The notes: generated by a model from the sequence alone, not told the origin. A DNA stretch of 26,930 nucleotides from Bacteroidota bacterium (GCA_030593185.1 JAUVHQ010000002.1:1-26930); one strand, 5' to 3'. Shown: positions 1 through 8,192, counted from the first letter of the stretch. Made by a program: numbers and translations.

Positions 1-87
1 AACTTAATAATTAATTTTATTTCAATATTTATTATTTGAAAATGGCTTATTTCATTATACTTTGCATTTTTAAGTCGGCAATCTTCA

Positions 88-176
88 ATCCCGAAAAAAC
101 AGAAATCTTCGATTTCATATTTTCCCGAGGATCCTCGAAAATTTACGTAAATCGTATATTTGCTAATTTTCGGGAT
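88..176. repeat. Nested inverted repeat (three stacked stems)
   Basis: Three inverted repeats are nested around one centre. The outer arms ATCCCGAAAA (88-97) and TTTTCGGGAT (167-176) match perfectly over 10 bp. The middle arms are CGATTT (110-115) and AAATCG (149-154). The innermost is the 12-bp palindrome CGAGGATCCTCG (126-137), extended by ATTTT (119-123) with AAAAT (138-142) across a 2-nt bulge. As RNA either strand could fold into one long hairpin of about 89 nt. It could be a structured RNA, a palindromic dispersed element or a terminator of a gene outside the window. The sequence cannot separate these. Confidence 0.55.
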
Positions 177-285
177 CGGCAGTCGTTAATCTCAAGACTG
201 GTTTATTTATACTTTTTAGTAATTTGAATCATATAATTAAGTGATCGTATGTTATAATTGTTTGATTGTTTTATATTTTTTTGCC

Positions 286-313
286 GACTGTGGACTGTTG
301 ACTGCCGATTGAT
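286..313. repeat. Degenerate 7-bp tandem repeats
   Basis: Four head-to-tail 7-mers are seen: GACTGTG, GACTGTT, GACTGCC, GATTGAT. The same unit family recurs at 2487-2507, where GACTGCC and GATTG-type units appear again. This points to a genome-wide family of short tandem repeats, not a chance low-complexity run. Confidence 0.6.
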
Positions 314-351
314 TCTTTATGAAACCTGAAAATTAAGATTTTTTTAATCAA

Positions 352-386
352 TTTGTGAAACTATGTTCTAATATATCCTAATTTTA
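352..386 (+). promoter_or_regulatory. Candidate Bacteroidota-type promoter
   Basis: TTTG at 352-355 and TAATTTTA at 379-386 are separated by 23 bp. They resemble the known Bacteroidota sigma-factor consensus (TTTG near -33, TAnnTTTG near -7), with one mismatch in the downstream box. A transcript would start about 20 nt before the ATG at 413 and would cover the cyclophilin and pheS genes. This is a motif match only. Confidence 0.35.
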
Positions 387-412
387 CACTGTTAATAGAA
401 ACTTTAAAAATA

Positions 413-1243
413 ATGAAAAGATTTATATTAGGTTTTTTAATATTTTCTACTCTTTTCTTTTTCGCCACTTCCTGTTCTTTTTCTCTTAACGAATCAAAAG
501 AAAAAATTATTATTATTGAAACAACCCTGGGCACTATCAGGGTTAAGCTTTATAATGAAACTCCTTTACACCGTGATAATTTTATAAAGCTAGTTAAAGA
601 AGGTTATTATAACGGACAATTGTTCCACAGAGTTATTAACGATTTCATGATACAGGCAGGCAATCCTGCTACCAGGATTAATTCTACCCCGGAAGAAAAG
701 AATAATCATGGTCCCGGATATACTATTCCTGCTGAATTTAATCCTTCATTATTTCATAAAAAAGGTGTTATTGCTGCAGCCCGTGAAGGCGATAATATTA
801 ATCCCGAGAAAAGATCTTCCGGTTCACAATTTTATATAGTTCAAGGCAAAATTTTTACTGGTGTTGAGCTTGATCAAATTGAGAAGCGCATTAACGATCA
901 AAATAAACAAACTTTATTCTTTAAATATATCAATGAAGAAAAAGAAAAGGCTTTTGCTAACGAGGAGGCAATTGATTACGCTAAAATTCAACAGGCGGCG
1001 ACCCTTCGTCTTCAAAAAGATATTAAAAATTTACCGGTTTTCTCTATCCCTCCCGAACAAAGGGATGTTTATAAATCTCTTGGCGGAACACCACATCTTG
1101 ATGATTCTTATACTGTTTTCGGTGAGGTTGTGGAGGGTATTGAAATTATTGACAAAATTGCCGGTGTAAAAACTTCTGACAGCGACAAGCCTTTGACAGA
1201 TGTTTTTATTAATAAGATGAAGTTGTTTCGTTCCTGGTTTTAG
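413..1243 (+). CDS. Cyclophilin-type peptidyl-prolyl isomerase, lipoprotein
   Basis: This is a predicted envelope-anchored peptidyl-prolyl cis-trans isomerase, which helps proline-limited folding of exported proteins. The N-terminus is a lipoprotein signal: a hydrophobic stretch ending in ATS-C with the lipid-anchor Cys at residue 21. The cyclophilin core starts near residue 33 (TTLGTIRVKLY) and carries the NFIKLV, FHRVINDFMIQAG and GSQFYIVQG motifs. The conserved F-H-R, Q and F residues of the active site are visible. Between GSQFYIV and the closing TPHLDDSYTVFGEVV block there is a charged helical insertion of about 70 residues (roughly 150-220), so the protein is longer than a minimal cyclophilin. 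PheS starts 37 bp downstream on the same strand, so co-transcription is likely. The family call is firm; the substrate is unknown. Confidence 0.9.
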   Translation: MKRFILGFLIFSTLFFFATSCSFSLNESKEKIIIIETTLGTIRVKLYNETPLHRDNFIKLVKEGYYNGQLFHRVINDFMIQAGNPATRINSTPEEKNNHGPGYTIPAEFNPSLFHKKGVIAAAREGDNINPEKRSSGSQFYIVQGKIFTGVELDQIEKRINDQNKQTLFFKYINEEKEKAFANEEAIDYAKIQQAATLRLQKDIKNLPVFSIPPEQRDVYKSLGGTPHLDDSYTVFGEVVEGIEIIDKIAGVKTSDSDKPLTDVFINKMKLFRSWF

Positions 1244-1280
1244 CTTTCTTTAACACTTTTTCTATTTATATCCATAAATC

Positions 1281-2321
1281 ATGCTGGAAAAAATAAAAAA
1301 AATAAAATCAGAGGTTGATAGTTTTACTACTGATAATATTAATGATCTTGAAAATTTCAGGGTTCGGTTTCTCGGGAAGAAAGGTTTTATTTCTCTTCTC
1401 TTTTCTGATTTTGCGTCTGTTTCTCCCGATCAAAAACGTCAATATGGAAAACTTATAAATGATCTTAAAAATTTAACTATTGAAAAGTTCACTTGCTTAA
1501 AAACTATTCTTGAAGAAAAATCTTATTCCGTATCAAATATCGATTTAACTCTTCCCGGAGATTCATTTTCTGTTGGTTCCCGTCATCCCATATCTATTGT
1601 AAGAAATAATATAATAGATATTTTTACACGTATTGGTTTTATAATTTCGGAAGGTCCTGAAATTGAAGATGACAACCATGTTTTTTCAAAATTAAATTTC
1701 CCTCCCGAACATCCGGCCCGCGATATGCAGGATACTTTTTTTATAGAAAAGGAAGAATCTGAAAACAGCAATAATTTTGATATATTACTTCGAACTCACA
1801 CCTCATCTGTTCAGGTCAGGGATATGGAAAATTCAAAACCGCCACTCAGGACTATTTCTCCGGGCAGGGTTTTTCGCAATGAAGCAATAAGTGCAAGGGC
1901 ACATTGTATTTTTCACCAGGTTGAGGGCTTATATATTGACACCAATGTCTCTTTTGCTGATCTTAAACAGACATTAATATATTTCGCAAAGGAAATGTTC
2001 GGTCAAAATATTAAAATCCGTTTAAGACCGTCTTACTTCCCCTTTACGGAACCCTCTGCAGAAATGGATGTTTCATGCTTAATATGTGGCGGCAAAGGCT
2101 GTGCTGTCTGTAAACATACCGGTTGGGTTGAAATTCTGGGTTGTGGAATGGTTGACCCTAATGTTTTAGAAAATTGCAACATAGACAACAATAAATATAC
2201 CGGTTTTGCTTTTGGTATGGGTGTTGAAAGAATTGCCCAGCTTAAGTATAAAGTAAACGATCTTCGTTTATACTTTGAAAATGATGTTCGTTTTCTAAGT
2301 CAGTTTCAATCCTCTATATAG
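1281..2321 (+). CDS. pheS: Phenylalanine--tRNA ligase alpha subunit
   Basis: This is the catalytic alpha subunit of the heterotetrameric phenylalanyl-tRNA synthetase, which charges tRNA-Phe in the cytoplasm. It is 346 residues, the normal bacterial length. The N-terminal 100 residues form the tRNA-binding coiled coil. The class II catalytic core follows, with motif 2 near 196-218 (GRVFRNEAISARAH, then FHQVEGLYID) and motif 3 near 308-321 (GFAFGMGVERIAQL). A four-cysteine cluster at residues 266, 269, 274 and 277, followed by HTGWVEILGCGMV, is the form of this region seen in many anaerobic and Bacteroidota enzymes. The partner pheT is not in the window. The gene is followed at once by the repeat-rich spacer starting at 2331. 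Confidence 0.96.
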   Translation: MLEKIKKIKSEVDSFTTDNINDLENFRVRFLGKKGFISLLFSDFASVSPDQKRQYGKLINDLKNLTIEKFTCLKTILEEKSYSVSNIDLTLPGDSFSVGSRHPISIVRNNIIDIFTRIGFIISEGPEIEDDNHVFSKLNFPPEHPARDMQDTFFIEKEESENSNNFDILLRTHTSSVQVRDMENSKPPLRTISPGRVFRNEAISARAHCIFHQVEGLYIDTNVSFADLKQTLIYFAKEMFGQNIKIRLRPSYFPFTEPSAEMDVSCLICGGKGCAVCKHTGWVEILGCGMVDPNVLENCNIDNNKYTGFAFGMGVERIAQLKYKVNDLRLYFENDVRFLSQFQSSI

Positions 2322-2330
2322 AAAGTACTT

Positions 2331-2370
2331 AAAGTGAACTATGCTTCGACTATGCTCAGTATAAAAAGTT
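2331..2370 (+). repeat. 40-bp dispersed repeat, copy 1
   Basis: This 40-bp sequence matches the reverse complement of 26030-26069 at 37 of 40 positions. The core is CTTCGACTATGCTCAG. It starts 10 bp after the pheS stop codon. The match over 23 kb in opposite orientation shows a dispersed repeat family, similar in kind to short intergenic repeats common in bacteria. Confidence 0.8.
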
Positions 2371-2507
2371 AAAAGTGAACCAAAGTTGGGAAGAGAAGAA
2401 GAGGAGAGAGATTAGAGAAGAAGTAATGAGGAAGAAGAACAAAAGGTTAATGAGGTGATGAGGAAATAAGAAGAGTGTTGTTTTCAGATTGCCGATTGTG
2501 GACTGCC
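2371..2507. repeat. Purine-rich tract ending in 7-bp repeats
   Basis: From about 2388 to 2477 the + strand is almost all A and G, built of GAAGAAGAGG-like units. It ends in three 7-mers at 2487-2507 (GATTGCC, GATTGTG, GACTGCC). The order (AGTT/AGTGAAC words, purine tract, 7-mers) is the same as in the spacer at 9418-9563. No coding potential is apparent. Confidence 0.55.
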
Positions 2508-2535
2508 AGCTTATTATTTACTATTAATTTAGAAT

Positions 2536-2569
2536 TTTAGTCACTTTAAACTTTAGACACTTTAGGCAC
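2536..2569. repeat. TTTAGNCAC repeats overlapping the OsmC stop
   Basis: The units TTTAGTCAC (2536-2544), TTTAAAC (2545-2551), TTTAGACAC (2552-2560) and TTTAGGCAC (2561-2569) lie head to tail. The OsmC-family gene on the minus strand ends inside this array at 2546, so the repeat encodes its last seven codons and stop. A related set of CACTTTA words occurs at 26064-26100. Confidence 0.6.
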
Positions 2570-2980
2570 TATTATTTTTATTTCATGTGTCACTTCCATT
2601 GCTTTCGCATAGCTATAACTTACTCCACAATACCTGTCTTGTGAAAGATTTACGGCTTTTTCCAGCTTTTCCAAAGGCAGGGCCTTCCCTGTAAATTCGT
2701 ATGTTATATGCATTTTATAGAAATGTTTGGGATGTACCTCAGTCAATTCACCATCAACTTTTACATTAACTGCTTCAAAATTAATTCTCATTTTTCTTAA
2801 AATAGATACTACATCCATGGCGGTACATCCGCCAAGGGCAGCAAGCATTAATGGTTTTGGCCTGGGTCCTTTATTCCCGCCTCCAGCCTTCTCGTCTGCA
2901 TCTATAATAATTTTATGCCCGTTTACTTCAACTTCAAAAATCATTTTTTCCTTAAGTGATACATTTACAGTCGCTTTCAT
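2546..2980 (-). CDS. OsmC/Ohr-family protein
   Basis: OsmC/Ohr proteins are cytoplasmic thiol-dependent peroxidases that reduce organic hydroperoxides or related oxidants. The 144-residue length is typical. The two expected redox cysteines are present: C52 in the ALGGCTAMDVV motif and C118 in QDRYCGVSYSYAKA. The N-terminal half is beta-rich, and KGPRPKPLMLAALGG leads into the central helix, as in YhfA/OsmC-like members. The family call is sound; whether it acts on organic peroxide is not shown. The start is an ATG 103 bp from the divergent Crp/FNR-type gene, so the two share a control region and may be linked in an oxidative or redox response. The C-terminal residues (PKVSKV) are encoded by an intergenic repeat, which suggests a shifted or extended end. 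Confidence 0.9.
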   Translation of the reverse strand: MKATVNVSLKEKMIFEVEVNGHKIIIDADEKAGGGNKGPRPKPLMLAALGGCTAMDVVSILRKMRINFEAVNVKVDGELTEVHPKHFYKMHITYEFTGKALPLEKLEKAVNLSQDRYCGVSYSYAKAMEVTHEIKIIVPKVSKV

Positions 2981-3083
2981 TGATTAGATTTTTATTATTA
3001 TTATATATCGACAAAATTAATATTTTAGTGATAAATTATTTCATATTTATTTCCATCTTTGTAATTATCCTAACTATCTATAA

Positions 3084-3788
3084 ATGAATAATAGTTCATA
3101 TATACCCGATTGTAATAATTGTATTTTGTTGTATCATTCTGTATTTAAACATCTGAAAAAGGAAGAACTTGACCGGGTTAATTATGAAAAAGAATGTTTT
3201 TCTTACAAAAGAGGAAAAATAATATATAATGAGGGAGACCGTATTAACGGTTTTTATTGTATTAATAAAGGTATTATTAAAATTTACAAAACAGGTATAG
3301 ATGGTAAGGGACAAATTATCCGTTTTGCTAAAAAGGGTGAAATAATTGCTTATCGTTCAGTATTAAGCAACGAGGTTGCATGTACTTCGGCAAAGGTAAT
3401 TGAAGATGCAGTATTCTGTTTTATCTCTGGCGAGACCCTGGTTTCCCTTATAAAAAATAATGGTGATTTTTCGTTAGAATTGATTAAACTAATATGCCTT
3501 GAACTGGGCGAAGCAAACTCTTATATCACTGATATTGCACAAAAAACCGTCAGGGCACGACTTGCCGAAATTCTTATCCATCTTAAAAATGAATTTGGTG
3601 TTAATGACGATGGTGTTTTGAAAATCTACCTTACCCGTGAAGAGCTTGCCAATATTGTAGGAACAGCTACAGAATCTGTTATCAGATTATTGTCTGAATT
3701 TAAAACCGATTCGTTAATTGAATTAAACGGCAGGCAAATTAAAATTCTTGAGGAACAGGAACTTACAAGAATCGTTAACCTGTTTTAG
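3084..3788 (+). CDS. Crp/FNR-family transcription regulator
   Basis: This is a one-component DNA-binding regulator of the Crp/FNR superfamily. Residues about 20-130 form the cyclic-nucleotide-binding-like beta-roll (KRGKIIYNEGD, GFYCINKGIIKIYKTG). A long dimer helix follows near 125-160. A winged helix-turn-helix lies near 180-212 (LTREELANIVGTATESVIRLL). The N-terminus carries C10-x2-C13, and more cysteines occur at 38, 59 and 100. FNR proteins use an N-terminal Cys cluster to bind an oxygen-labile Fe-S centre, so a redox role is possible but the spacing is not the classical one. The effector arginine/glutamate set of true Crp is not evident. It is divergent from the OsmC-family gene, which it may control. 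Confidence 0.9.
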   Translation: MNNSSYIPDCNNCILLYHSVFKHLKKEELDRVNYEKECFSYKRGKIIYNEGDRINGFYCINKGIIKIYKTGIDGKGQIIRFAKKGEIIAYRSVLSNEVACTSAKVIEDAVFCFISGETLVSLIKNNGDFSLELIKLICLELGEANSYITDIAQKTVRARLAEILIHLKNEFGVNDDGVLKIYLTREELANIVGTATESVIRLLSEFKTDSLIELNGRQIKILEEQELTRIVNLF

Positions 3789-3851
3789 TTAAACATAAAT
3801 TTTGTTTTGCCCTTTATTAGTTGTCTATTTCTTTTACTCTTTTACCTCCGG

Positions 3852-4022
3852 TTAATCAAGTATGTTATTTAAAATTACATACACAATTAAACCAAATACT
3901 ATTAGTCCTCCACTGATAATTAACATTTTATTACTTTCAACCTTTCCAAATTCGGATATTGCAAGTGTAACTACCCCTGCAATAATAAAAATAAGACCAG
4001 AACGTTTAAAATACTCTTTCAT
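3852..4022 (-). CDS. Small two-helix membrane protein (56 residues)
   Basis: This short frame encodes 56 residues starting MKEYFKRSGLIFIIAGVV. Two hydrophobic stretches (about 9-21 and 34-52) are joined by a polar loop containing SEFGKVESNKM, which suggests a helical hairpin in the inner membrane with a positively charged N-terminus. It ends in NNILD and a TAA stop. It lies 114 bp downstream of ruvB on the same strand and faces the Crp/FNR-type gene at its 3' end. Membrane-protein composition, an ATG start and lack of any competing frame support a real gene. I do not know a function for it. Confidence 0.7.
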   Translation of the reverse strand: MKEYFKRSGLIFIIAGVVTLAISEFGKVESNKMLIISGGLIVFGLIVYVILNNILD

Positions 4023-4136
4023 CTGATTTTTTTTAATTTATTGTTTTTTTGTTCTATGGCTTTAATAATCAATACAATATGATCATTATAACATCTAATG
4101 CCTCAAATATATACAATTTTGCCAGTCAAAACAACA

Positions 4137-5162
4137 TCATCTGAATAACAATCCTGTTCTTCCGGTATTTTTTTTACCAATATGCAGATAGGCCTTCTCT
4201 GTTACCTCACGTCCTCTTTGTGTTCTTTTAATATATCCTTCTTTTATTAAGAATGGTTCATATACCTCTTCAATGGTCCCTCCATCCTCACCAACAGCTG
4301 TTGCAATAGTAGATATTCCTACAGGACCACCTTCAAATTTTTCAATAATGGTAAATAAGATTTTATTATCCATCTCATCCAGCCCATGCCTATCAATATT
4401 CAGTGCTTTAAGAGAATATTTAGAAATTTCCAGATCTATCTCACCACTTCCCTTTACCTGTGCAAAATCTCTTACTCTTCTAAGCAGGATATTTGCTATT
4501 CTGGGAGTCCCCCTGCTTCTTGAAGCAATTTCTACAGCAGCATCATCACAAATATTTATTTTAAGTATTCCTGCTGATCTTTTTACAATTGTTGTCAGAA
4601 CATTTTTATCATAATATTCCAGGTGAAAGCTAATTCCAAATCTTGATCTTAACGGACTTGTAAGTAATCCTGATCTTGTTGTGGCACCTATTAGGGTAAA
4701 TGGATTAAGTTCTAATTGAACTGATCTGGCTCCCGGGCCTTTATCTATCATTATATCAATAAAGTAATCTTCCATTGCAGAATACAGATATTCTTCCACA
4801 ACAGGACTTAAACGATGTATTTCATCAATAAAAAGTACATCTGATTTTTCAAGATTGGTAAGTAAACCCGCAAGATCACCGGGTTTATCAAGAACCGGAC
4901 CTGAAGTGATTTTCATATTTACATCCATCTCGTTTGAAATTATGTATGCAAGAGTTGTTTTACCAAGTCCTGGCGGACCGTGCAACAAAACATGATCCAG
5001 TGCTTCTGATCTTTGCCTGGTAGCTTCTACAAATACTTTAAGATTGTCAATTATCTTATTCTGCCCCTTGAAATCTCTAAATTCCATGGGGCGAAGTTTT
5101 TGTTCATATTCTTTTTCTCCCTGCGAAAGTTTTTCTTTTCTAATATTTATTTTTTCATCCAT
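4137..5162 (-). CDS. ruvB: Holliday junction branch migration ATPase RuvB
   Basis: RuvB is the hexameric AAA+ motor that, with RuvA and RuvC, drives branch migration of Holliday junctions during recombinational repair. The 341-residue length is standard. Walker A GPPGLGKT is at 62-69 and Walker B LFIDEIH at 110-116. Sensor 1 is GATTR at 159-163, followed by the arginine-finger region in LRSRFG (171-176). The C-terminal winged helix (GGPVGISTIATAVGED, then GYIKRTQRGREVT) is intact. The gene starts 12 bp after the MORN-repeat gene and is likely co-transcribed with it and nadA. ruvA and ruvC are not in the window. Confidence 0.97.
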   Translation of the reverse strand: MDEKINIRKEKLSQGEKEYEQKLRPMEFRDFKGQNKIIDNLKVFVEATRQRSEALDHVLLHGPPGLGKTTLAYIISNEMDVNMKITSGPVLDKPGDLAGLLTNLEKSDVLFIDEIHRLSPVVEEYLYSAMEDYFIDIMIDKGPGARSVQLELNPFTLIGATTRSGLLTSPLRSRFGISFHLEYYDKNVLTTIVKRSAGILKINICDDAAVEIASRSRGTPRIANILLRRVRDFAQVKGSGEIDLEISKYSLKALNIDRHGLDEMDNKILFTIIEKFEGGPVGISTIATAVGEDGGTIEEVYEPFLIKEGYIKRTQRGREVTEKAYLHIGKKNTGRTGLLFR

Positions 5163-5174
5163 CCGGGATTTATT

Positions 5175-6749
5175 TTATTTTATTAGTTTTACATCGCTTT
5201 CGGGTAGGTCAAGTTTCACACCATTTACTCTGTATTCCTTATCATCTTTGTATGTTATTGTTATTATAAGATTTCCATCTTCATTATATTTTTTCCACGT
5301 TTTTTCTCTACGCCCGTTATCATAATATCTTTCCTCTTTCGTATTTCCGTTTTGCCAGAAGATCTGGTGTTTTCCGTCAGGGTTGCCATTTATAAATTTT
5401 CCTTTGTATTTCAGCGATCCATCTTCATAAAAATGTTTCCAGATATCGTTTTTTAATCCCACGATATACTTGCCCACTTCACTGTGATCACCAATTTTTG
5501 TTCTCCAGGATCCATCCATTTCACCATCAAGAAAATGACCTTCAGAAATAATATCTCCATTTTCAGAATATTCAGTATAAACACCATCTCTTTTACCATT
5601 AAAATATTCTTCTTCTTTTATTAATTTTCCGCTATTATAATACCACTTCCATATTTCATTAGGTTTTCCGTTTCTGTATTTCCCCGTTTGCTCAATTCTT
5701 CCATTTTTGAAACAGTATTTCCATGTTCCGGTTTTTTCATTATCCGCGTATTGTCCTTCTGAAAGCAATTTGTCTTTTGTATAATAATTTTTCCATTTCC
5801 CTTGTTTTTCTCCTTTTTCATTAACAATTCCAACTGAAACTATGTTACCGTTATTATCATATATTTTTGAATTAATAACCTCTCCATCCTTTGAATACTC
5901 CCTGTGAATGCCAATTGGGGTATTTCTTTTGTATGGTCCGCTAAACTTAAGATTCCCATCATTATCATATTCTTTTCTTATTTCAATCTCTTCCTGATCA
6001 TCAACAGCATTATCTTCAACAATTACACCCTTTTTGTAACGTAAAGTAAGTATCAGGCTTCCTTTTCTGTCATATTTTTTATAGTATCCTTCCAGTTTAT
6101 TATTCTTGTAACCTTTCTCAATGTTTACTTTACCATCCTCATAAAATTCTTTCCAAATACCTTGTTTATCTCCTTTTTCATCTATTCTGTTTATCCGCTC
6201 CCTATTAATAAGCCTGTCTTTATTATATTCAAATATTGTAATTATTATATCCTCTCTATTATATTCAAATGCTCTTCCGTTCTTTTTTCCGTTTAAATAA
6301 TTTAACTCCATTTTCACTTTATTATTATCATAGTAATAATATGCTTTCCCTTCTTTTTTATCATTTACAAACAATTCCTTAGAATATATATAACCATCGG
6401 GTTTATTAATATTTTTATAGTTATATGTATAATAAAACCCGTTTTTCTTCCCATATAGATAGTTTATCTTTTTAAGAGTATCTGCAGACAGGCTATAAAA
6501 TACCCATACACTATCTAATAAATTATTTTTTCTATTACCTTCTGATTTTAATACTCCGGAAACATAATACGTTCGCCAGTATCCATCCGGTTTTCCATCT
6601 ACCATATTTCCTTCACTTGATACCTGACCATTTGGATAAAAAAACCTGTTAAATCCATTTTGATTTAATCTGTTTTCCTGTCCTTTTAAAGATAAATGTC
6701 CTGTTATCAGAAAAATAAATAATATAAAAGAGACTATATATTTTCTCAT
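5175..6749 (-). CDS. Exported MORN-2/YwqK-like repeat protein
   Basis: A 524-residue secreted protein made almost wholly of MORN-2-type repeats. A Sec signal peptide occupies roughly residues 1-23 (hydrophobic IVSFILFIFLITG). I count 17 repeats of about 23 residues on the pattern G-x-W-x-x-Y/F-x-x-[DN]-G-x-[LI]-x-x-E/K-G, such as GIWKEFYEDGKVNIEKG and DGVYTEYSENGDIISEG. Automated annotation often labels such proteins YwqK-family antitoxins, but no toxin lies beside it. The repeats are expected to form a long beta-hairpin ladder, likely a periplasmic or surface binding scaffold. The gene lies 24 bp after nadA and 12 bp before ruvB. Function is unknown. Confidence 0.85.
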   Translation of the reverse strand: MRKYIVSFILFIFLITGHLSLKGQENRLNQNGFNRFFYPNGQVSSEGNMVDGKPDGYWRTYYVSGVLKSEGNRKNNLLDSVWVFYSLSADTLKKINYLYGKKNGFYYTYNYKNINKPDGYIYSKELFVNDKKEGKAYYYYDNNKVKMELNYLNGKKNGRAFEYNREDIIITIFEYNKDRLINRERINRIDEKGDKQGIWKEFYEDGKVNIEKGYKNNKLEGYYKKYDRKGSLILTLRYKKGVIVEDNAVDDQEEIEIRKEYDNDGNLKFSGPYKRNTPIGIHREYSKDGEVINSKIYDNNGNIVSVGIVNEKGEKQGKWKNYYTKDKLLSEGQYADNEKTGTWKYCFKNGRIEQTGKYRNGKPNEIWKWYYNSGKLIKEEEYFNGKRDGVYTEYSENGDIISEGHFLDGEMDGSWRTKIGDHSEVGKYIVGLKNDIWKHFYEDGSLKYKGKFINGNPDGKHQIFWQNGNTKEERYYDNGRREKTWKKYNEDGNLIITITYKDDKEYRVNGVKLDLPESDVKLIK

Positions 6750-6773
6750 TTTTTCTGATCTTAATAAAATCCG

Positions 6774-7772
6774 TTATAATCCCAATTTTTCACTTATTTT
6801 TAACATTTTTATAATACTTCTTTCAGCTTTCTTTCTTAATTTCTCTTCAATTTTTATTTCAGGCATTTCATATTTAAGAGTATTATAAATCTTCTCTATT
6901 GTTATGAGTTTCATAAAATTACAATCGTTACATCCACAGGTTGAATCTTTTGGCGGAGCAATTAGAAATATCTTTTCAGGATTATTCTTTTTCATTTGAT
7001 GAATAATTCCCGGTTCTGTTGCAACAATATATTCTTTTGAATTATCTTCAATTGTATATTTTAATAAAGATGATGTTGATCCTATGTAATCAGCTACCAG
7101 TAACACCTGTTTTTCACATTCAGGATGTGCAATTATCTTTGCTTGTGCGTGTTCCTCTTTTATTTTAAGTATTTCTTCTAATGAAAATTGTTCATGTACA
7201 TGACAGGCTCCATCCCAAATAACCATTTCTCTCCCTGTTTTACTTTTTATATAATTACCAAGATTTTTATCTGGTGCAAATAATATTTTTTCATCGGATG
7301 GTAATGATTCTATTATTTGCAAAACATTTGATGAAGTACATGTAATATCTGTTAAAGCCTTTATTTCTGTAGTTGTATTAACATATGATATAACAGTGTG
7401 ATCAGGAAATTTTTTTAAAAACTCAGCAAATTCATTCACCGGACAAGATTCTGCTAATGAACAACCAGCATTTAAATCAGGTAATAATATTTTTTTCTCT
7501 GGTGACAATATTTTTGTAGTTTCAGCCATAAAATGAACACCTGCAAAAACAATTATATCACAATTTGTTTTTGTCGCCTGTTGTGATAAACCAAGACTAT
7601 CTCCTACAAAATCTGCAATATCTTGTATTTCACTATTTTGATAAAAATGAGCCAGTATAATAGCATTTTTACTTTTTCTTAATTTATCAATTTCATCATT
7701 TATATTCAATGTATTATCTATTTTTATATCAACAAATCCTTTTTCTTTTATATTGTATTTATTAACAATCAT
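6774..7772 (-). CDS. nadA: Quinolinate synthase A
   Basis: NadA condenses iminoaspartate with dihydroxyacetone phosphate to make quinolinate, the pyridine precursor of NAD. It needs an oxygen-sensitive 4Fe-4S cluster. The 332 residues cover the whole family fold. The expected cluster cysteines are C104 in NAGCSLAESCP, C190 in WDGACHVHEQ and one of C279/C281/C284 in STCGCNDC. The substrate motifs LAHFYQ (40-45), GDSLGLSQ, ISYVNTTTEIKA and ATEPGIIH are present. nadB and nadC are absent from the window. It is the first gene of the minus-strand run nadA, MORN-repeat protein, ruvB, small membrane protein. Its promoter should lie in the 598-bp divergent spacer shared with rpiB. Confidence 0.96.
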   Translation of the reverse strand: MIVNKYNIKEKGFVDIKIDNTLNINDEIDKLRKSKNAIILAHFYQNSEIQDIADFVGDSLGLSQQATKTNCDIIVFAGVHFMAETTKILSPEKKILLPDLNAGCSLAESCPVNEFAEFLKKFPDHTVISYVNTTTEIKALTDITCTSSNVLQIIESLPSDEKILFAPDKNLGNYIKSKTGREMVIWDGACHVHEQFSLEEILKIKEEHAQAKIIAHPECEKQVLLVADYIGSTSSLLKYTIEDNSKEYIVATEPGIIHQMKKNNPEKIFLIAPPKDSTCGCNDCNFMKLITIEKIYNTLKYEMPEIKIEEKLRKKAERSIIKMLKISEKLGL

Positions 7773-7984
7773 AATTATATTATATATTTATTATTATTTA
7801 TGTTATTAATAATATATTGTTAATTGTGTTAGAAAATAATATGCATAATTGTTGTATATTTTGTTTTTAAAAAGTTAGGAACAAAATTTAAACAATATTA
7901 CAAAAAAAACAGGTTGTGATTCAATGTATTATCATAAAAATTAACAACTGTTTAAATGAAAAAATAAGTTATAACTTTAAAAAT

Positions 7985-8037
7985 ATTTACTAAAAATTTG
8001 AAAAATTTTGTTCATTTCATGGCATTATTTAGTAAAT
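7985..8037. repeat. 10-bp inverted repeat
   Basis: ATTTACTAAA (7985-7994) is the exact reverse complement of TTTAGTAAAT (8028-8037), with 33 bp between. Given the AT-rich background, chance is possible. The location in a divergent control region makes an operator or structured leader equally plausible. Confidence 0.4.
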
Positions 8038-8045
8038 AACTATTT

Positions 8046-8074
8046 TTTGATAAAACATTTTTTTTATTATCAAA
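8046..8074. repeat. 8-bp inverted repeat with T-rich loop
   Basis: TTTGATAA (8046-8053) pairs with TTATCAAA (8067-8074) over a 13-nt loop rich in T. The stem is only AT-rich, so it would be a weak terminator. It lies far from any gene end. Confidence 0.35.
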
Positions 8075-8164
8075 CGATAAAACAAAAATATTTTTAAATA
8101 TTTAATAAGTCTTTATTTATCTATTCAACAAATAATAAACAGGATATTAATAATCGTAATTAAT

Positions 8165-8192
8165 CAGTACTTAATGTGAAATAAAAGTACTG
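8165..8192. repeat. 8-bp inverted repeat CAGTACTT/AAGTACTG
   Basis: The arms CAGTACTT (8165-8172) and AAGTACTG (8185-8192) match perfectly with a 12-nt spacer. They stand at the boundary where the spacer changes from AT-rich to mixed composition, about 180 bp before rpiB. This could be a protein-binding site or the first hairpin of an RNA. Confidence 0.4.

Larger units (their letters stand above)
1..412. other. Gene-free left flank
   Basis: No convincing gene lies in this stretch. It is AT-rich at both ends and holds a nested inverted repeat (88-176), a run of 7-bp repeats (286-313) and a candidate promoter (352-386) for the gene at 413. A 63-codon open frame at 36-227 starts at TTG and runs through the inverted repeat. 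Its residue composition matches no family I know, so I do not call it a gene. Confidence 0.7.

Noticed and set aside
36..227. 63-codon open frame at the left end
   Set aside because: It begins at TTG, crosses a strong nested inverted repeat and has no family signature. The AT-rich context easily yields such frames.
5175..6749. Toxin-antitoxin module from the YwqK-like label
   Set aside because: No toxin gene is adjacent. The protein has a signal peptide and 17 repeats, and it sits in a run with nadA and ruvB.
8046..8074. Intrinsic terminator
   Set aside because: The stem is AT-only apart from one G-C pair and it is over 250 bp from any gene end.
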